64,000 nt of DNA from Alternaria dauci (lineage: Eukaryota; Ascomycota; Dothideomycetes; Pleosporales; Pleosporaceae), in the NCBI RefSeq assembly GCF_042100115.1, contig NC_091272.1, forward strand, positions 1,674,001 to 1,738,000. Direction: 5' to 3'. Below, piece after piece: positions 11,152 to 22,748 of this stretch. Every line of letters starts with the position of its first letter. Position 1 is the first letter of the stretch. The notes beneath the pieces are model-generated. The model saw only the letters and a list, made by a program, of their open reading frames with translations, had not been told where the DNA came from and did not search any database. Made by a program: the position numbers and the translations under genes.

Positions 11152-12762
11152 TTACATAACGTACAGCAAGTCAGTATCTATTTCGATTAGCCTACTGTTC
11201 CCTTAGCGAAGTGTGGAAAAGCACTCACTCAACGGATGACTGCAGCTCAACTGAGGCTTCTGAGCATACTTGCCCTGCAGCTCATCACGGATACTGTTGA
11301 GCAGTTGTACATAGCTTTGGTTGGGGTTCTTGCGGAGCGCAGAGATGAAGGCCCAAGACATGGCTCCCGTAGCTTCTCCACCGATACTCGCGTCGGCCCT
11401 GTTGGTTGTCAAGCATTAGTATTGCTCGCGTCAGATCCAGGGGTGGGTTGGGAAGACACTTACGAAGTCTGCGTATCCTTGGATCCACTCCACATGATTA
11501 CGTCGGCAGGGCTCGTCTTTGTTCTCAGGTTCTTCTTGTGCACTTCGTCGCCATTTATCGCCTTCTTAAACAGACTTGTGGCACCACCAATCATGCTACC
11601 AATGTCGCCGCGGGCATAGCTCGCCACGATGCCCAGCAGACCTTGGCCAGCCTCCTTGGCCAAGTTGGGCTCCTTGAGCACACCTTGAGTGGAGTAGAGG
11701 TATGGTAGATCAAGGGCGGAGCCGGAATGGCAGGAATCGAAGATGGCGGTGAGCCGCACACCGGGCTGGAGGGGCATGACCATGATGCGGTGCATCTCGT
11801 CGTCGACAATGTGGCCGGCGGTGCGAAAATCAACTGGGTAGATGACCTCGTCATAGCCATCGTCTTCGTCGCCGTCGAGATCCTTGGTTTGGCCGCCGTG
11901 GCCTATAGAGAGAGTTAGCATGGCTGAAGGCAGCATGGTATAATAGGAAAGGCGCACCTGAGTAGTGGAAGAACAGAGAGTCGTTTGGCCTTGCGTCCTT
12001 GACCAGCCAATGCATCGCTCTCAAGATGTTCGCCTTGGTCGGCTGGCTCATGGGATTCTGCTGGTCGTCGGTCAAAGTAACCATATCCTCCCTCTTGTAG
12101 CCAAAGAACTCGTTCAAGTATGTGCTCATGTTCTTCACATCGTTGATGCAGCCGCGGAGCTGTCCTCGTTGGCCGAAGTAGTTGATGCCGATCAGCAGGG
12201 CTTTCCGTCGCCCGTTGCAAGCCGAGTATTGAAACGAATAGCCGTTGGGTGCGCCGTGTCCAAAGTTCTGTGCGCCCTGGGGCGGTGGTGGGGGTGCGTT
12301 GTGGTTGCCATGTGTCCATTGATTACTGTTGGCTGTGGGCATCATGCCTGGACGGGGAGGCGGAGGCTGTTGTTGCTGCGGAGGCGGTGGGCCGTAGTTG
12401 CCATACTGTTGCTGTTGTGGTGGTGGTGGTCCCTGTGCAAATTAGCCTGGAATGCAGCAACGGTTTGCTTGTTCGCATGTTGTATGCGTACCTGGTTGTA
12501 TCCGTACTGCTGCGGAGGCGGAGTAGGCTGGCCATAGTTGTTGTAGGGTGGTTGTGGGCTCTGGTATCCGTACTGCTGTGGAGGACTGATATCCGTCAGC
12601 ACCCGTGAGGCATTACCCGTCATTCTCTACTCACGGAGCACCGTAGTTCTGCTGTGGAGGTGGGTATCCTTGCGGCGGCGGGCCACCATAGCCGTTCTGG
12701 GGCGGAGGAGGGGCGCCGTAGCCGCCGCCGTTGTGGTATTGTTGTCCGGGATAGTATGACAT
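11152..12762 (-). CDS. Type I metacaspase (MCA1/CasA family)
   Basis: A cysteine protease of the caspase-like clan that cleaves after Arg/Lys and is linked to stress, protein quality control and cell death in fungi. Exons: 12762-12635, 12585-12492, 12432-11958, 11902-11464, 11398-11229 and 11177-11152, giving 443 aa. Residues 1-~120 are a Pro/Gln/Gly/Tyr-rich prodomain (repeats like PPPQQYGY). The peptidase domain begins at [11 protein letters not shown]. The catalytic pair is His234 in SGHGG and Cys290 in DSCHSG, both intact. An acidic insert ([10 protein letters not shown]) follows the His. The last exon has only 26 nt and supplies the tail TDLLYVM, which completes the usual C-terminus after SCSHPL. 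All introns are 49-65 nt. The calcium-site region is present. Firm call. Confidence 0.95.
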
Positions 12763-15029
12763 GTCGAGGTACAGTGTAGGATCGAGGTCGGGGCTTCTTC
12801 CAAAGCAAAGTGCGCGCGTTGTGGCGGAGATGCCGAATAGCCGTCGAGGATGGGAGATCAAATGCCCGTTTGGGAGCGCGCGCGCTTCACTGCTTCAAAT
12901 ACGACTCGAAGAAAGCTGTCGCCAGTCCCGTAATAGAGTGCGGCTGACGGTGTGTCGGTAACGTCGAGAGATGCGGGAGTAGGGGTGGTAGGGATGGTTA
13001 AGGCTGAGCTCTGACAAAGCTACCGATGCATGCAAGCTTCCAAACCCGTGGGCTTGTCGAATTTCGCTCGTGGCGAGAGGTCTGATTGCGCAAGACCAAT
13101 TCCAACAACGGGCAACACGACTGACGATCTCTGGGAGCAATAGGAAATACGCACAATTTAGGGGGCGTGCACGGCAGAACCAAGTCGCTAAGGAGACGAA
13201 AGAAGACAGAAAAGGCCAGTCGAGCAGGTCTGGGTGGTGGGTCCAAGGCAAGACGACTCCCCAGTGCCGCATCTCCCGTCGCCTCAGCCCTCTCATTCGT
13301 CCAGCCGTCCGGCATGCCCAATTCGTCCCTCTTCTCTCCCAGCAAAGCCCTCTTTGTGCCATGCGCGACATGGGGTTGCGTGGGATGCCACGATGCCAGC
13401 AAGCTACAAGGCTACTAGTTAGCTCGCCCGGCGTTGTACGCGAGACGGCAACACCGACGATCCCTAGGGCCGGGGTGGGTCGAACTAGGGGCAGATCTGT
13501 TTCCTCAGAGCTGGGCTGGACTAATGCTGCTGTACGCCATTTTTTCTCGACACGAGAAACAGAGGCTGCAACGTCTCGGACGACATTCAGTCATGTGTTT
13601 GTGCTTTTGCTAGTCCTAGTTGACGTTCACTGCTCTGCACTACCCAGTAGTGCGTGCTTACCTATTACAAAATCGCTCGTCTCATTTCTCTGAACCGTCT
13701 AACGTGGATATTCCCACCCCATCTCCGAAACGAACCCATCGGCCCTTACTTCAGCCCTCTACCACTCACTCACCCTGTCCCTAGCCACATCCCCTACATC
13801 CCCTACACAGCACCATGCGCCCCACCCAATGCAGCCTGCAGCGCGATAGGTGCACAACACGACTTGGCTACATGCCATGCCACCGCCCTCTTCTCAATCT
13901 GTCCCGTCACCGTCTACGCGATCCCACCTTTGCCTAGCAGCATGGCACCTTTCGGGCACTCTTCAGTCCAATTCAGGTCCTTGCCCCCAAAGCACATCAG
14001 AGCGCTGGCTGCTGCACCCTGTCTGCAGAGGCTGGCGCTAGGACAATCTAGCCCTTTGTGTGGCTTGCGCAGAACGCTGCACGCCAACGGTGAAGACCGA
14101 ATGGTGTTTTGGCTCGAGTCACGATGATTGGGACGAGAGTAGGCACTACAAATGTCTTTGGCGTAACGCTGCTGCGCTTTCGTAGCGCTCTGCTGCTCTA
14201 GCTGCAGCCGTAGTTTAGCATGGGCGCAATGAGCTTCTTGAATAGCATCATTGATGTCGTCGTGGTGGCTATGGGAGTTACATCGAGCAGTAAGCTACAG
14301 TACTGTGAACCTATCGTAGCCATGTGCGTAGTCCCAGACTGGGGTAATATGGAGTGGCTGAGGGCGATGTAACGGGATGCTGTTCGTCAATCCGTGTATA
14401 CACATGCAAGCTGTGCCATAGACCAAGTGTGTCTGCTCCCAGCTGCCATGCATGCCACAGCACTGCACCAGGAATAGATGCGCATCATCATGTCACCAAA
14501 GCCATGACACAGAGGCAGTATCGAAAGTATGCTATTCGAAAACGTGGGGTATAATGTTTGAACACCTGCTTCTTCGTCGTGCTCTTCCACCCTTTCTAGT
14601 AAACAATTGCAAAGAACTAAGCCCCGTCCCATAATAACCATAATACATCATCAATCTTCCCGAGTTTGATGATGGCTGAGCGCGAATATAATCGTACACA
14701 CAGTACCATCCCATACAAAACCACTCTCGCGGGTGATCGTCTTGTTCATTGGAACGAAGCGGTAACATGCTAAACTGAAAAGATGATAGAGAAAAAAAAA
14801 AATGCTGAAGACGCCGCACGTACAGAAATCGTACAAATTACAATAGGTATAACAATGTGTCAGGCCACCGAGAACGGCCGCCGTCTCAAACTCGGCTTTG
14901 ACGAATGAAGCAGTCGCAAACGCCGTATCGTGCGCCGCAGAGGAGTAACTATTCATAACAAAGAAATCAGTCGTCAGTATACGCCATAATCAAACAAGAT
15001 GGCGATCATGGATGTGAAAGGAAAGCTGT
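12763..15029. other. Long intergenic region upstream of metacaspase
   Basis: About 2.3 kb lies between the metacaspase start and the 3' end of the Sec7-domain gene. Frames of 130-207 codons on the plus strand (13070-13693, 13654-14127) are rich in Ser, Pro and Arg, have no family resemblance and lie in GC-rich DNA where chance frames are common. I therefore do not call them. The right 350 bp should hold the 3' UTR of the next gene. No repeat or RNA gene recognised. Confidence 0.5.
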
Positions 15030-18000
15030 TTATGGGGCCGGGTTTGGTGTGGTCTTGGATGGAGCAGGCTCGGAAGCTTTGTTCGCACCATCGTCTTCAG
15101 CTGCCTTCGCAGTAGTGCCTGCTTCCTTTTCCGACTCCTCCGCCTCTTGTTGTTCACGAGCTTCGCGCTCGGCATAGATCTTTTGCTTCTGCGCTTGTGC
15201 AGTTGCTAGGGTGTCAATATAGGTCCGGAACTTGACAATTTCCCGGAGAAGGTATTGCGATTTGCGCTCCCAGTTGGCCATGGCCTTCTGAGCGTTAGGG
15301 TGGCGAGGCGAAAACTGATTTTGTGTGTTAGTTATCATTACGGAAAAGCGGGACGGTGATACTTACAGCAATGAGCAACGGCGCTCTGAGTTCGTTGTGG
15401 TGAGCGAGCTCGTTCTCAATGTTCTTGACATAGTCGGTGAGGGCCCTAAGCTGATCCACTTCCATCAGGGTACTAGCCATCATGCTCGATGCTGGTGGGC
15501 TCCAGTCCGATAAGACGACCTTGTCCCCGGGAAGTCTGGGTTTCGGTGTGCCAGTGGCATGGTCCATCGAACTACGAAGGGAGCTTGTGACACTCGGACG
15601 GGGCATATGGCCTTGCACCGACGGCGCACTGTCTTGACGGATCAGAGCTGGGTTGATGACATTCTCACCCCAACCGTATTCCATGCTGCTGACACCACCC
15701 ATGAGAGGTTCTTTCGAGAGACGAGCCGACCAGTAGTTGACGGTGCACACAAACTCTCGACAGATGTCAGGCGTTCCAACCTGGAACAGATGAACTGCTC
15801 CTGTAGGGAGTGAAAGCGCGAATACGTGAGGCCTTGTCTTTGAGTACCCTGGAGGAGGTAGCGCGCTGGCGATAGTCTGGCGGAGCGGAAAGCTGTCCAA
15901 AGCCTCCGCATTGTCCATCCAGTTGCCACCTCCGACAACACCACCAGCAGACGGCCGTAGCTTGCTCTTCTGTCTGACGGATTTAGAGTTCATACTGAAA
16001 GAGAACAGCCGCATACAGCCCTTCTCGACGACAGCGAAGCACTCGTTCCACGCTCGGTCCTTTGCCTTTCTGTCCACTGCATCAAGGTGTCGCTTGTGCT
16101 TGAGGATGCCTTCCTTAGCCCATGGTGCTCCGACAAGCTCGAGTGTCTCGTCTTCCAACAGCGGGGCCACACGGGAGAACTCTTCATCGCTGGAAATAGT
16201 CATGCCCTCTTCACGAATGATGGCTTGACTAAGGGCATTGGCAAAACCGATAGCCTGTTGGTAATCGCCATGCGCAAAGTGTGAGCCCAGTGAGTCCACC
16301 GACATCGAAGTGCCGGTCTTGCCGTAGGAATAGCGACTCCACGAGCTGGATCCAGCGGGACTCCATACTGACCCGTCGTCGAGACTGGTTCGGCTAGATG
16401 CCACGGTAGATGAAGGATACAATCTTTGCTTTGAGCGGTTCTTAGAGGCCCAGCGACTGCCTACAGTACGGAAATCGTTCTGGGATCGGCCACGGTAGCT
16501 CGTGTTGTCAGACGGTGCTTTGCTCAACACACTGGGAGTGCGACGGAGCATGTTGGTAACTGATAGATTGTTGGATGAAGGTTGGTGATGAACAACAGGT
16601 TCGGAAGACCCATGGAGGGGCAGGCGTTGTTTACGGATAGAATCGTAGAACTCTTTAAGCACCGTCTCCACCTGGAACTCCCATCCTCGCATGGGACCAT
16701 TGTATGGTGAGTTAACAAGTGTGTTAGACTCAGATACTGCAGAGTCAAAGGAAAGTAGACCTTCTGAGCCACTTCTAGCAGGAGGTCGGATAGAGAGACG
16801 ACTGCGGGTTTTCCTAGCTTCCGCAGGCTCCTCCGCATCTGCAGAGAATGCAGTAGCGTCAGCACCCGGCGAGTTGGGTTCTGACTTCTCGTTCCATGGC
16901 AGAGAGGGCCTTCGGAAATGAGTGGAATGTGGCCTTAGCGTCTCTTCTCCCGCGGCCTTGACCGAATCCTGACAGACGCGAGTGACGGTAGGGAGTGTGT
17001 TGCGGACGAATTGGCTTCGTGTCATTCTTGACTCAATGTCAGCCAAGTGCAGATCTGTGTTGAGGAGCAGAATGGAGTAGCAAATAGTATGCACGACATC
17101 TGTCGGAGGTCAGCTTCGTGTCTCTTTCTCGTTTTTTTTTTAAAAAAAATTACTTACCGACTGCCTTGAAGCCATGGCTGCTATTGCACTCACACCAGCG
17201 CTCTGAGAGACTCATAAGAATGCGGTCAACCTGCTGAGTCTCGGCTTTGAGAATAATCTTGCCACAAAGGTCACGCATAGCGGCCAAGATATTCATGCCA
17301 GTCCAGTCAAAGAGGTCCATAAAAGCCTTTCGCATGCGTGTGCTAGACAAGCTAACATCTCCCAGGAGGGTAGCTGCTTGGGCCTTCAGGCTAGAGGAAT
17401 CGTCGCCGCTGTAGATCTGGAACGCACGTTCACGCTCTGCATCAGTAGGCTCGCTGTGCATCGACCGGTCTTCGACAATAGAAGGCATGGTGTCGGAGTC
17501 GCGACTTTCAATCTGCACTATAGGCAGACTTGTAGCAGAGAGGAACACGTCATTAGGTGAAGTTGGGGTGTTGGCGTCTGGCGATACCTTGTCGAGTGAC
17601 TGCTGGGACGATCGCGCGCCTTCCAAGGGTAATTTTAGGTCGAGGGTAGTATCAGCAACTGGGTCTGAAAGAGTAGTGTCAAGCCATACACGCTTTGCAG
17701 CCGGGCTTTTCTTGTCAGTATGGTGCACCTTGTCGGTTGATTCGGTGATGATCCAGCCTTCGTCCTCGGCTTCTGAAGCGGATTGCGACATCGAACCACG
17801 TCTAGAAATAGGGTCGTCGTGCGGAGACAGGAGCTCGGCCCGGTGGTCGCCACTAGGCTTGCGATTGCTTTTTGCTTCAGCTTGTCTGAGTAACGAGGGG
17901 GTGGGTCCTGTGCTCGGTCTCCTTTCCTCGGTACCGCTGTAATCGCCCGTTGGCGTTGCGCGACCACTTCGATCCTCGTTGCAGCTACTGCTATCCGCAA

Positions 18001-19861
18001 GGAAAGTGTCCTCCTGCTGAGTCGGGACAGGTGATTTCGCATGCTTCAGTTTTAGCTTCAGCTTGGGACTGCCTGTACTGCTCAATTCAGAAGCTCTTAA
18101 TTGCTCGCCCCGAGATGCAGGAGGTGTCTGATCATCCGCACGTGAAGTTGACTTGATTGCGCGGACCGTTGCGTCCTTGTGTGGTTTGTAGTTTGGTGAG
18201 AATCCATTCGTTGAAGCATCACCCGACTGCTCATCACGCGCGTCTGGTGTTCGGTTCCCAGTGCGCCCTCCGTCGTTGAGGTAAGGGTTCATAACTTGTC
18301 GCAGACTGCTAACTCCAGGGCTGGGCTGTGGGGGCAGGACCGGCCTGGCTGGTTGGATAAACTCGAGAGCCGTGACGGGGGTTTTTGTGCCTTCAGAAAT
18401 AGACTTCTTTCGACGACGGAAGAATGATGATGGCTTTTTGCCGAGCGTTGGTGGGTGTAGTGCTTGTGCGTCGCCGTGGGCGGGATTAGCAGTCTGGGGA
18501 GCTTTTGGCAGCGATTTTATCTGAGAAGCAATATGACCGCCGTTGCTGGGTGTCGTACGCGGTCGCGCGGAAGAGTACACGGAGTTGACATCGGCCGGCT
18601 GGGGCTTACTGGGGACCGGGGTTGAGTTTTCTTGTGCCGAGTTTGGGCCTGCTAAGGGGGCAGACAGTTGTGGTGTAGACTTGGAAGAGCCTCCACCAAA
18701 CACTCGGCGGAAGAAGCCAGGCTTTGGCGCAGCTGGAGCCTGGGGAGGGAACAGTGGACTTTGTGAAGCCACGAATGCTGATGGAGCAGAAGGATCGTGC
18801 CACGACGGTACGGGCGGCAGTTCTCGCAAGGTGCTGGCATTAACAAACTCCTGCGCCTGGGCCCTCATGCTTGGTCCTGGCTGGCTCTTGTTCTTCCGCA
18901 GCGTTCTGTAGCTCGTGTTGGAGCGGACGCTGCCTCTGCGACCCGGTCGGGGCGCCTGCGGTGCGGCGTAGGATGGTTGAGGGGGGAAAGCGAGGGGTGA
19001 TTGTGGTGGTTCCTGAAGCCTCCGAGGGCCTGCAGGAATAGTGGGTTCGGGAGCCGCATCGTATTCATCGGTGTAGTTTTGGTAGGCGACCCGGCCTCTG
19101 TCCAGGACAGACTCGACTCGCAGGGGCGAGATCCTCCCCCGGTCGCTTGCATTGCTGTGGTCGAAACTGGCCGAACGCTTCCCAAACCCAAGACGCTGAT
19201 TTCCCAGGATCCCAGACTGGCCAAAGTCGATGCTCGAGGAGCCGCTGCCCATGCTCCCCTTCTTGCTGCTGCCTCGCAGATGGCCAGCCTGTGGCAGCTG
19301 GCCGTAGTGTGCGGTGGTCTGCCTCGCTGGATACATGTCGCGCGTGCTTCCCTTGCGGTGGATTGGGGTGCCGATGTTGTTGCTGCTGTTGCTTCGACGG
19401 GCGCGCGAGTGGTGGGCCGTGTAGCGCGAGTGGTCGTCGGGGTTGAGGTCGTAGTCGGAGGAGCGCGACGACGTGTACGTGTGGCCGCGATGACGGGCGC
19501 CGGGCGGGCGGTACGAGGTGTCGCGCAGGAAGAAGTCGTCGTCGTCGGCATAGCTGGCGTAGTGCGGTGCTGAGCTCCCGAACAGGCTGCCCGTGGCGAA
19601 CTGGTCGAGCGAGAGCAGCATGTTGTCGACGACCGAGTCTCTGACGTTGCCGCCCTCGGCGAAGGAAAGATCGTGGGAGTCGCGCAGCGGGTCGTGCTTG
19701 GCGTGGTCGTTGAAGGCGTCTACGGGCGTGGCATCGTCGAAGAAGGTCTCGTGCTTGGGCTGGTCGGTATTGAGGGCTCGCATGGGCCCGTTTGGTCTGT
19801 AGGTCGTGGCAGAGCCCGTGGGCGTGGATGGGCGGCCATGGTGGTGGGCGTAGTCGGCCAT
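15030..19861 (-). CDS. Sec7-PH Arf guanine nucleotide exchange factor (EFA6/Yel1 type)
   Basis: Predicted activator of an Arf-family GTPase at the plasma membrane or endosomes. Exons: 19861-17158, 17099-15367 and 15314-15030, giving 1573 aa. About 750 N-terminal residues are disordered and rich in Ser, Pro, His and Arg. The Sec7 domain starts near ERERAFQIYSGDD. Its helix with the catalytic Glu reads LKAETQQVDRIL rather than the more usual PGEAQ form. It continues across intron 1 into VVHTICYSILLLNTDLH. A PH domain follows (KEGILKHKRHL...WNECFAVV), then a predicted C-terminal helix (LTDYVKNIENELAHHNELRAPLLI) joined by splicing to FSPRHPNAQKAMANW. This order of Sec7, PH and coiled coil is that of EFA6/PSD proteins. 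The frame continues upstream to 20002 but begins there with TTG, so I take the ATG at 19861. Introns are 58 and 52 nt. Confidence 0.9.
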
Positions 19862-20697
19862 GGCAGCGGGCAGCGGGCTCTGTGAACGATTGTCTGCGTC
19901 GAGTACCTTCCCACACTGGGGCACAGGAGCATTCTCCGCAAAGCCCAGACACGTCTGCGAGGGCTGTACGGCAGCAATTGGGGAGGGATCTTGCCGTGAC
20001 AAGAAGATTGCACCGACAGGTGACGATGCAGGTCAATGGCGCGATGCTGCTTGGGCGCGCCCGTTCCTCGTACCTGGGAAGCCCGCGGCTTGCGGCACAA
20101 GATGCTAGGGGTGGAGCAAGGCGTCGTCCAGTCGCATGACACGCGTAGAGAAACGTCGGTCTAAACTAACTTTACGAGACGAGGAGCTGCGGGGGCTTCA
20201 GGGGTTTCCCAAACCGCGATGTTGGTCGTGTTGCACGACGAAGCCGAAAAGAGCCACGCGCGACCACTATGCGTGCGGATCGCTACACAACAAGGACGGG
20301 GGCGGAATAAATGGGATAGTGCAGTGCAGGAAGACGCCGTCGCGCCGTCGCCAGACGTGTGCAGAGAGTGGAACGAAAGCGCTGCCGGCCCCAATGCAGG
20401 AGGGAGAGAGAGGCAGCTAGCAACTTTTGAGATGGAGGTGCACACGATCCAAACCTTGTCCCTCGCACCCCTGCGCGCCCACGACCGGCGCACCCAGCAT
20501 GCTCGCATCCTACGAGTCAACGCTGTTTTGCACCCCGAGCCCTGACCAGCGCCCACCACGGCTGCTCATATGTACACACCGAACCTGGCCAGCCAAGAGG
20601 CCAAACTACTCCAGTGCCAGCCACGCCTAAACTACCCACTGCAGCATCACCAACTCATGTTTCGCCTCCCAAAGCACACCGAAAGCCACCCATGGCC

Positions 20698-20710
20698 GGG
20701 GGGGGGGGGG
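20698..20710. repeat. Poly-G run (13 G)
   Basis: An uninterrupted G13 (C13 on the other strand). Such runs are prone to polymerase slippage and sequencing error, so the exact length is uncertain. Confidence 0.85.
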
Positions 20711-21298
20711 AGCTGCAGCACGGCTTGAGACAACGGGTCGCGCCTCCTGCGGGCAATCCACAAACTCCGCTTTCCTGCATACTCTCCCAGGCTCTCGCTC
20801 TTTTGCGCGCCAAGGTGGTGGAGAAAAGCATCGCTGGACGTGCTTTCCCCAAGCGGCACAAGTCTACACCGTGCAACCCCTGAGTGACAGCTCAGCGCAA
20901 GCACCCGTCTACTGCTCATCGCAACTTCCTCAGTGACACGTTGTGCTGTATACTAAGCTTCGCTAAGCGGTACACATCTCCGGCCCTGTCACTGGGCCCT
21001 GCAAAACCTCCCCCACACAGGGAACATCCTTTCACAACCCTCCAACGTCTGACATCGTGAACTGTGGACCTTCTGCTCCTGGGCAGCTGCTCCGGTCGCA
21101 TAAGATGAAACTGACATCTCGAGTAATTCACATGCGCGCTTTCCATTGTCGCGCCGGCGGTATATTTACGCTGCATCATTCCAATATACCAAGACGGGAC
21201 CAGCATACTGAACCAACCATCGGTCGTGTATCGCTCTCACTCGTTCCATCATGCACCGTCCGTCACATTCAACAGCCCCTGCAACCGGGCCTCTTGCT

Positions 21299-21350
21299 GT
21301 TCTTCTTCTTCTTCTTCTTCTTCTTCTTCTTCTTCTTCTCCTTCTTCTTC
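21299..21350. repeat. (TTC)n / (GAA)n microsatellite
   Basis: About 16 TTC units with one CTC interruption near the end. It is a polypurine-polypyrimidine tract in non-coding DNA. It is a candidate length-variable marker; no function is implied. Confidence 0.9.
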
Positions 21351-22748
21351 TATTTCCCTGCTAAACTTACCGCACTGCGGCCAAATACTTCCAGGAAGGG
21401 CCGACGATATACCCTCCACGATCGCCTCTTGGTGGCCGCGCCCCAACTGAACAGGAGTAGCACAGTACCTAGTGTTGATCCTCCAAACCAGTACATGCTT
21501 CACATGCTGTCCGTACCGACATGTTTGTGTTTGCCTACGTAATCTCACATGCTGAACTTCTGGCTGCCTCTGCCGCCGTGAACCCTACACTTGGCCTTGC
21601 AGAGCCGACAACGGCAAGCGAGTGACCGCGCCACACATTTTCCAGATACTGGTGCAGCAAATATGCCACAATCCTAGACCTTAGCCTCCATCACACGCGA
21701 ATACTACTCGCTGTCTTCCAAATCAATCTCGAAACCCCTTTTTACCCGTCGTTCTGGCTCGACACATGACTCCCTTGCGATAAGAACAACGTCAAACGCA
21801 GTCCGACTTGGTGGCGAAACGGAACGCCTAGCAGGGGCTCAACCTAATCTGCGCCAAATCTACCCTCTTGATACACCATCTTGTTGTATCTGAACCTTAC
21901 GCTACCGCCGGGACTCGTTCCGTACCGTCAACCGATAGGCCCTAGCTCACGAGTAAATCTGAGACAGTTACTGAGACGACACAGGTCGACACCTGATGGC
22001 TGCGTTTTGGGGAACCTTTGACGTTCCCACTCCAAGACAACCGTCAAGATTGAGAAAACGAACAAAACAACCCGGGCAAGATACGTCCAAAGAAACTCGA
22101 CCTTTTACTAGTCTAAAAACTATGGATTTACCACTGCAGTGGGGATAGATGATGTCAAAGAACTGAAGAGACAACTAGTCACAATGCAGTGAATTAGACT
22201 GCAGATTCTACGAATGTGACCTCGCTCTAAGGCAGCCTTGAACAGCAGTATACGATCAAGGCGCCAGCTTCCCCATACTGTTTTCGATACCATCAGATTT
22301 GCCCCAAAGGCCGACTACTACATAAGCATTGCTTCAACCACTCGGATAGTTGCTCACTGTAACAAGCAGCTCACTAGAATTATTTGATGCTTAATTATGT
22401 GATACAATCTATCTCAGTCACGAACGACTAAATATAACAGCAAATTCAGGTTTACATCATGTAGTTGTACAACCCCCGTCGTACCGCCCTTCATACGCCT
22501 TGCGATGTTCAAGCCAGTCGCCCCACTTGCAAAAAAAAAAGGCCACAAAAACATACAACAGCGGGGATTCGCTAGTGGTCACCCACCTAACTACTAATCC
22601 GCCGGTATCTTGCTTAAATAGGGCTGAGCGAACGGGAAGCCTTGCTCTCAAGATCCTATGGTCGTATGTGAAAGGATTGGTACACGGTGACCATTATGTT
22701 AGCGGCAGCAGCACCACACTCATCTTTCACTGTCGGACCATGTGCTGA

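Larger units (their letters stand above)
19862..22748. other. Long intergenic region upstream of the Sec7 gene
   Basis: About 2.9 kb without a defensible gene. It contains a 13-base G run at 20698-20710, a TTC triplet run at about 21299-21350 and an ACGCGT at about 20141. Open frames (for example 21057-21542) run through the simple repeat and show no family. The left part is the 5' region of the Sec7-domain gene, and the right part should hold the 3' UTR of the Zn2Cys6 gene. Confidence 0.5.

Noticed and set aside
13070..14127. Two plus-strand frames of 207 and 157 codons upstream of the metacaspase
   Set aside because: GC-rich DNA with Ser/Pro/Arg-rich products, no family resemblance and no supporting splice pattern.
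19862..20002. N-terminal extension of the Sec7 protein
   Set aside because: The frame is open but begins with TTG at 20002; no ATG before 19861.
21057..21542. 161-codon frame across the TTC repeat
   Set aside because: Openness is caused by the triplet repeat (poly-Phe on this strand); no sensible protein on either side.
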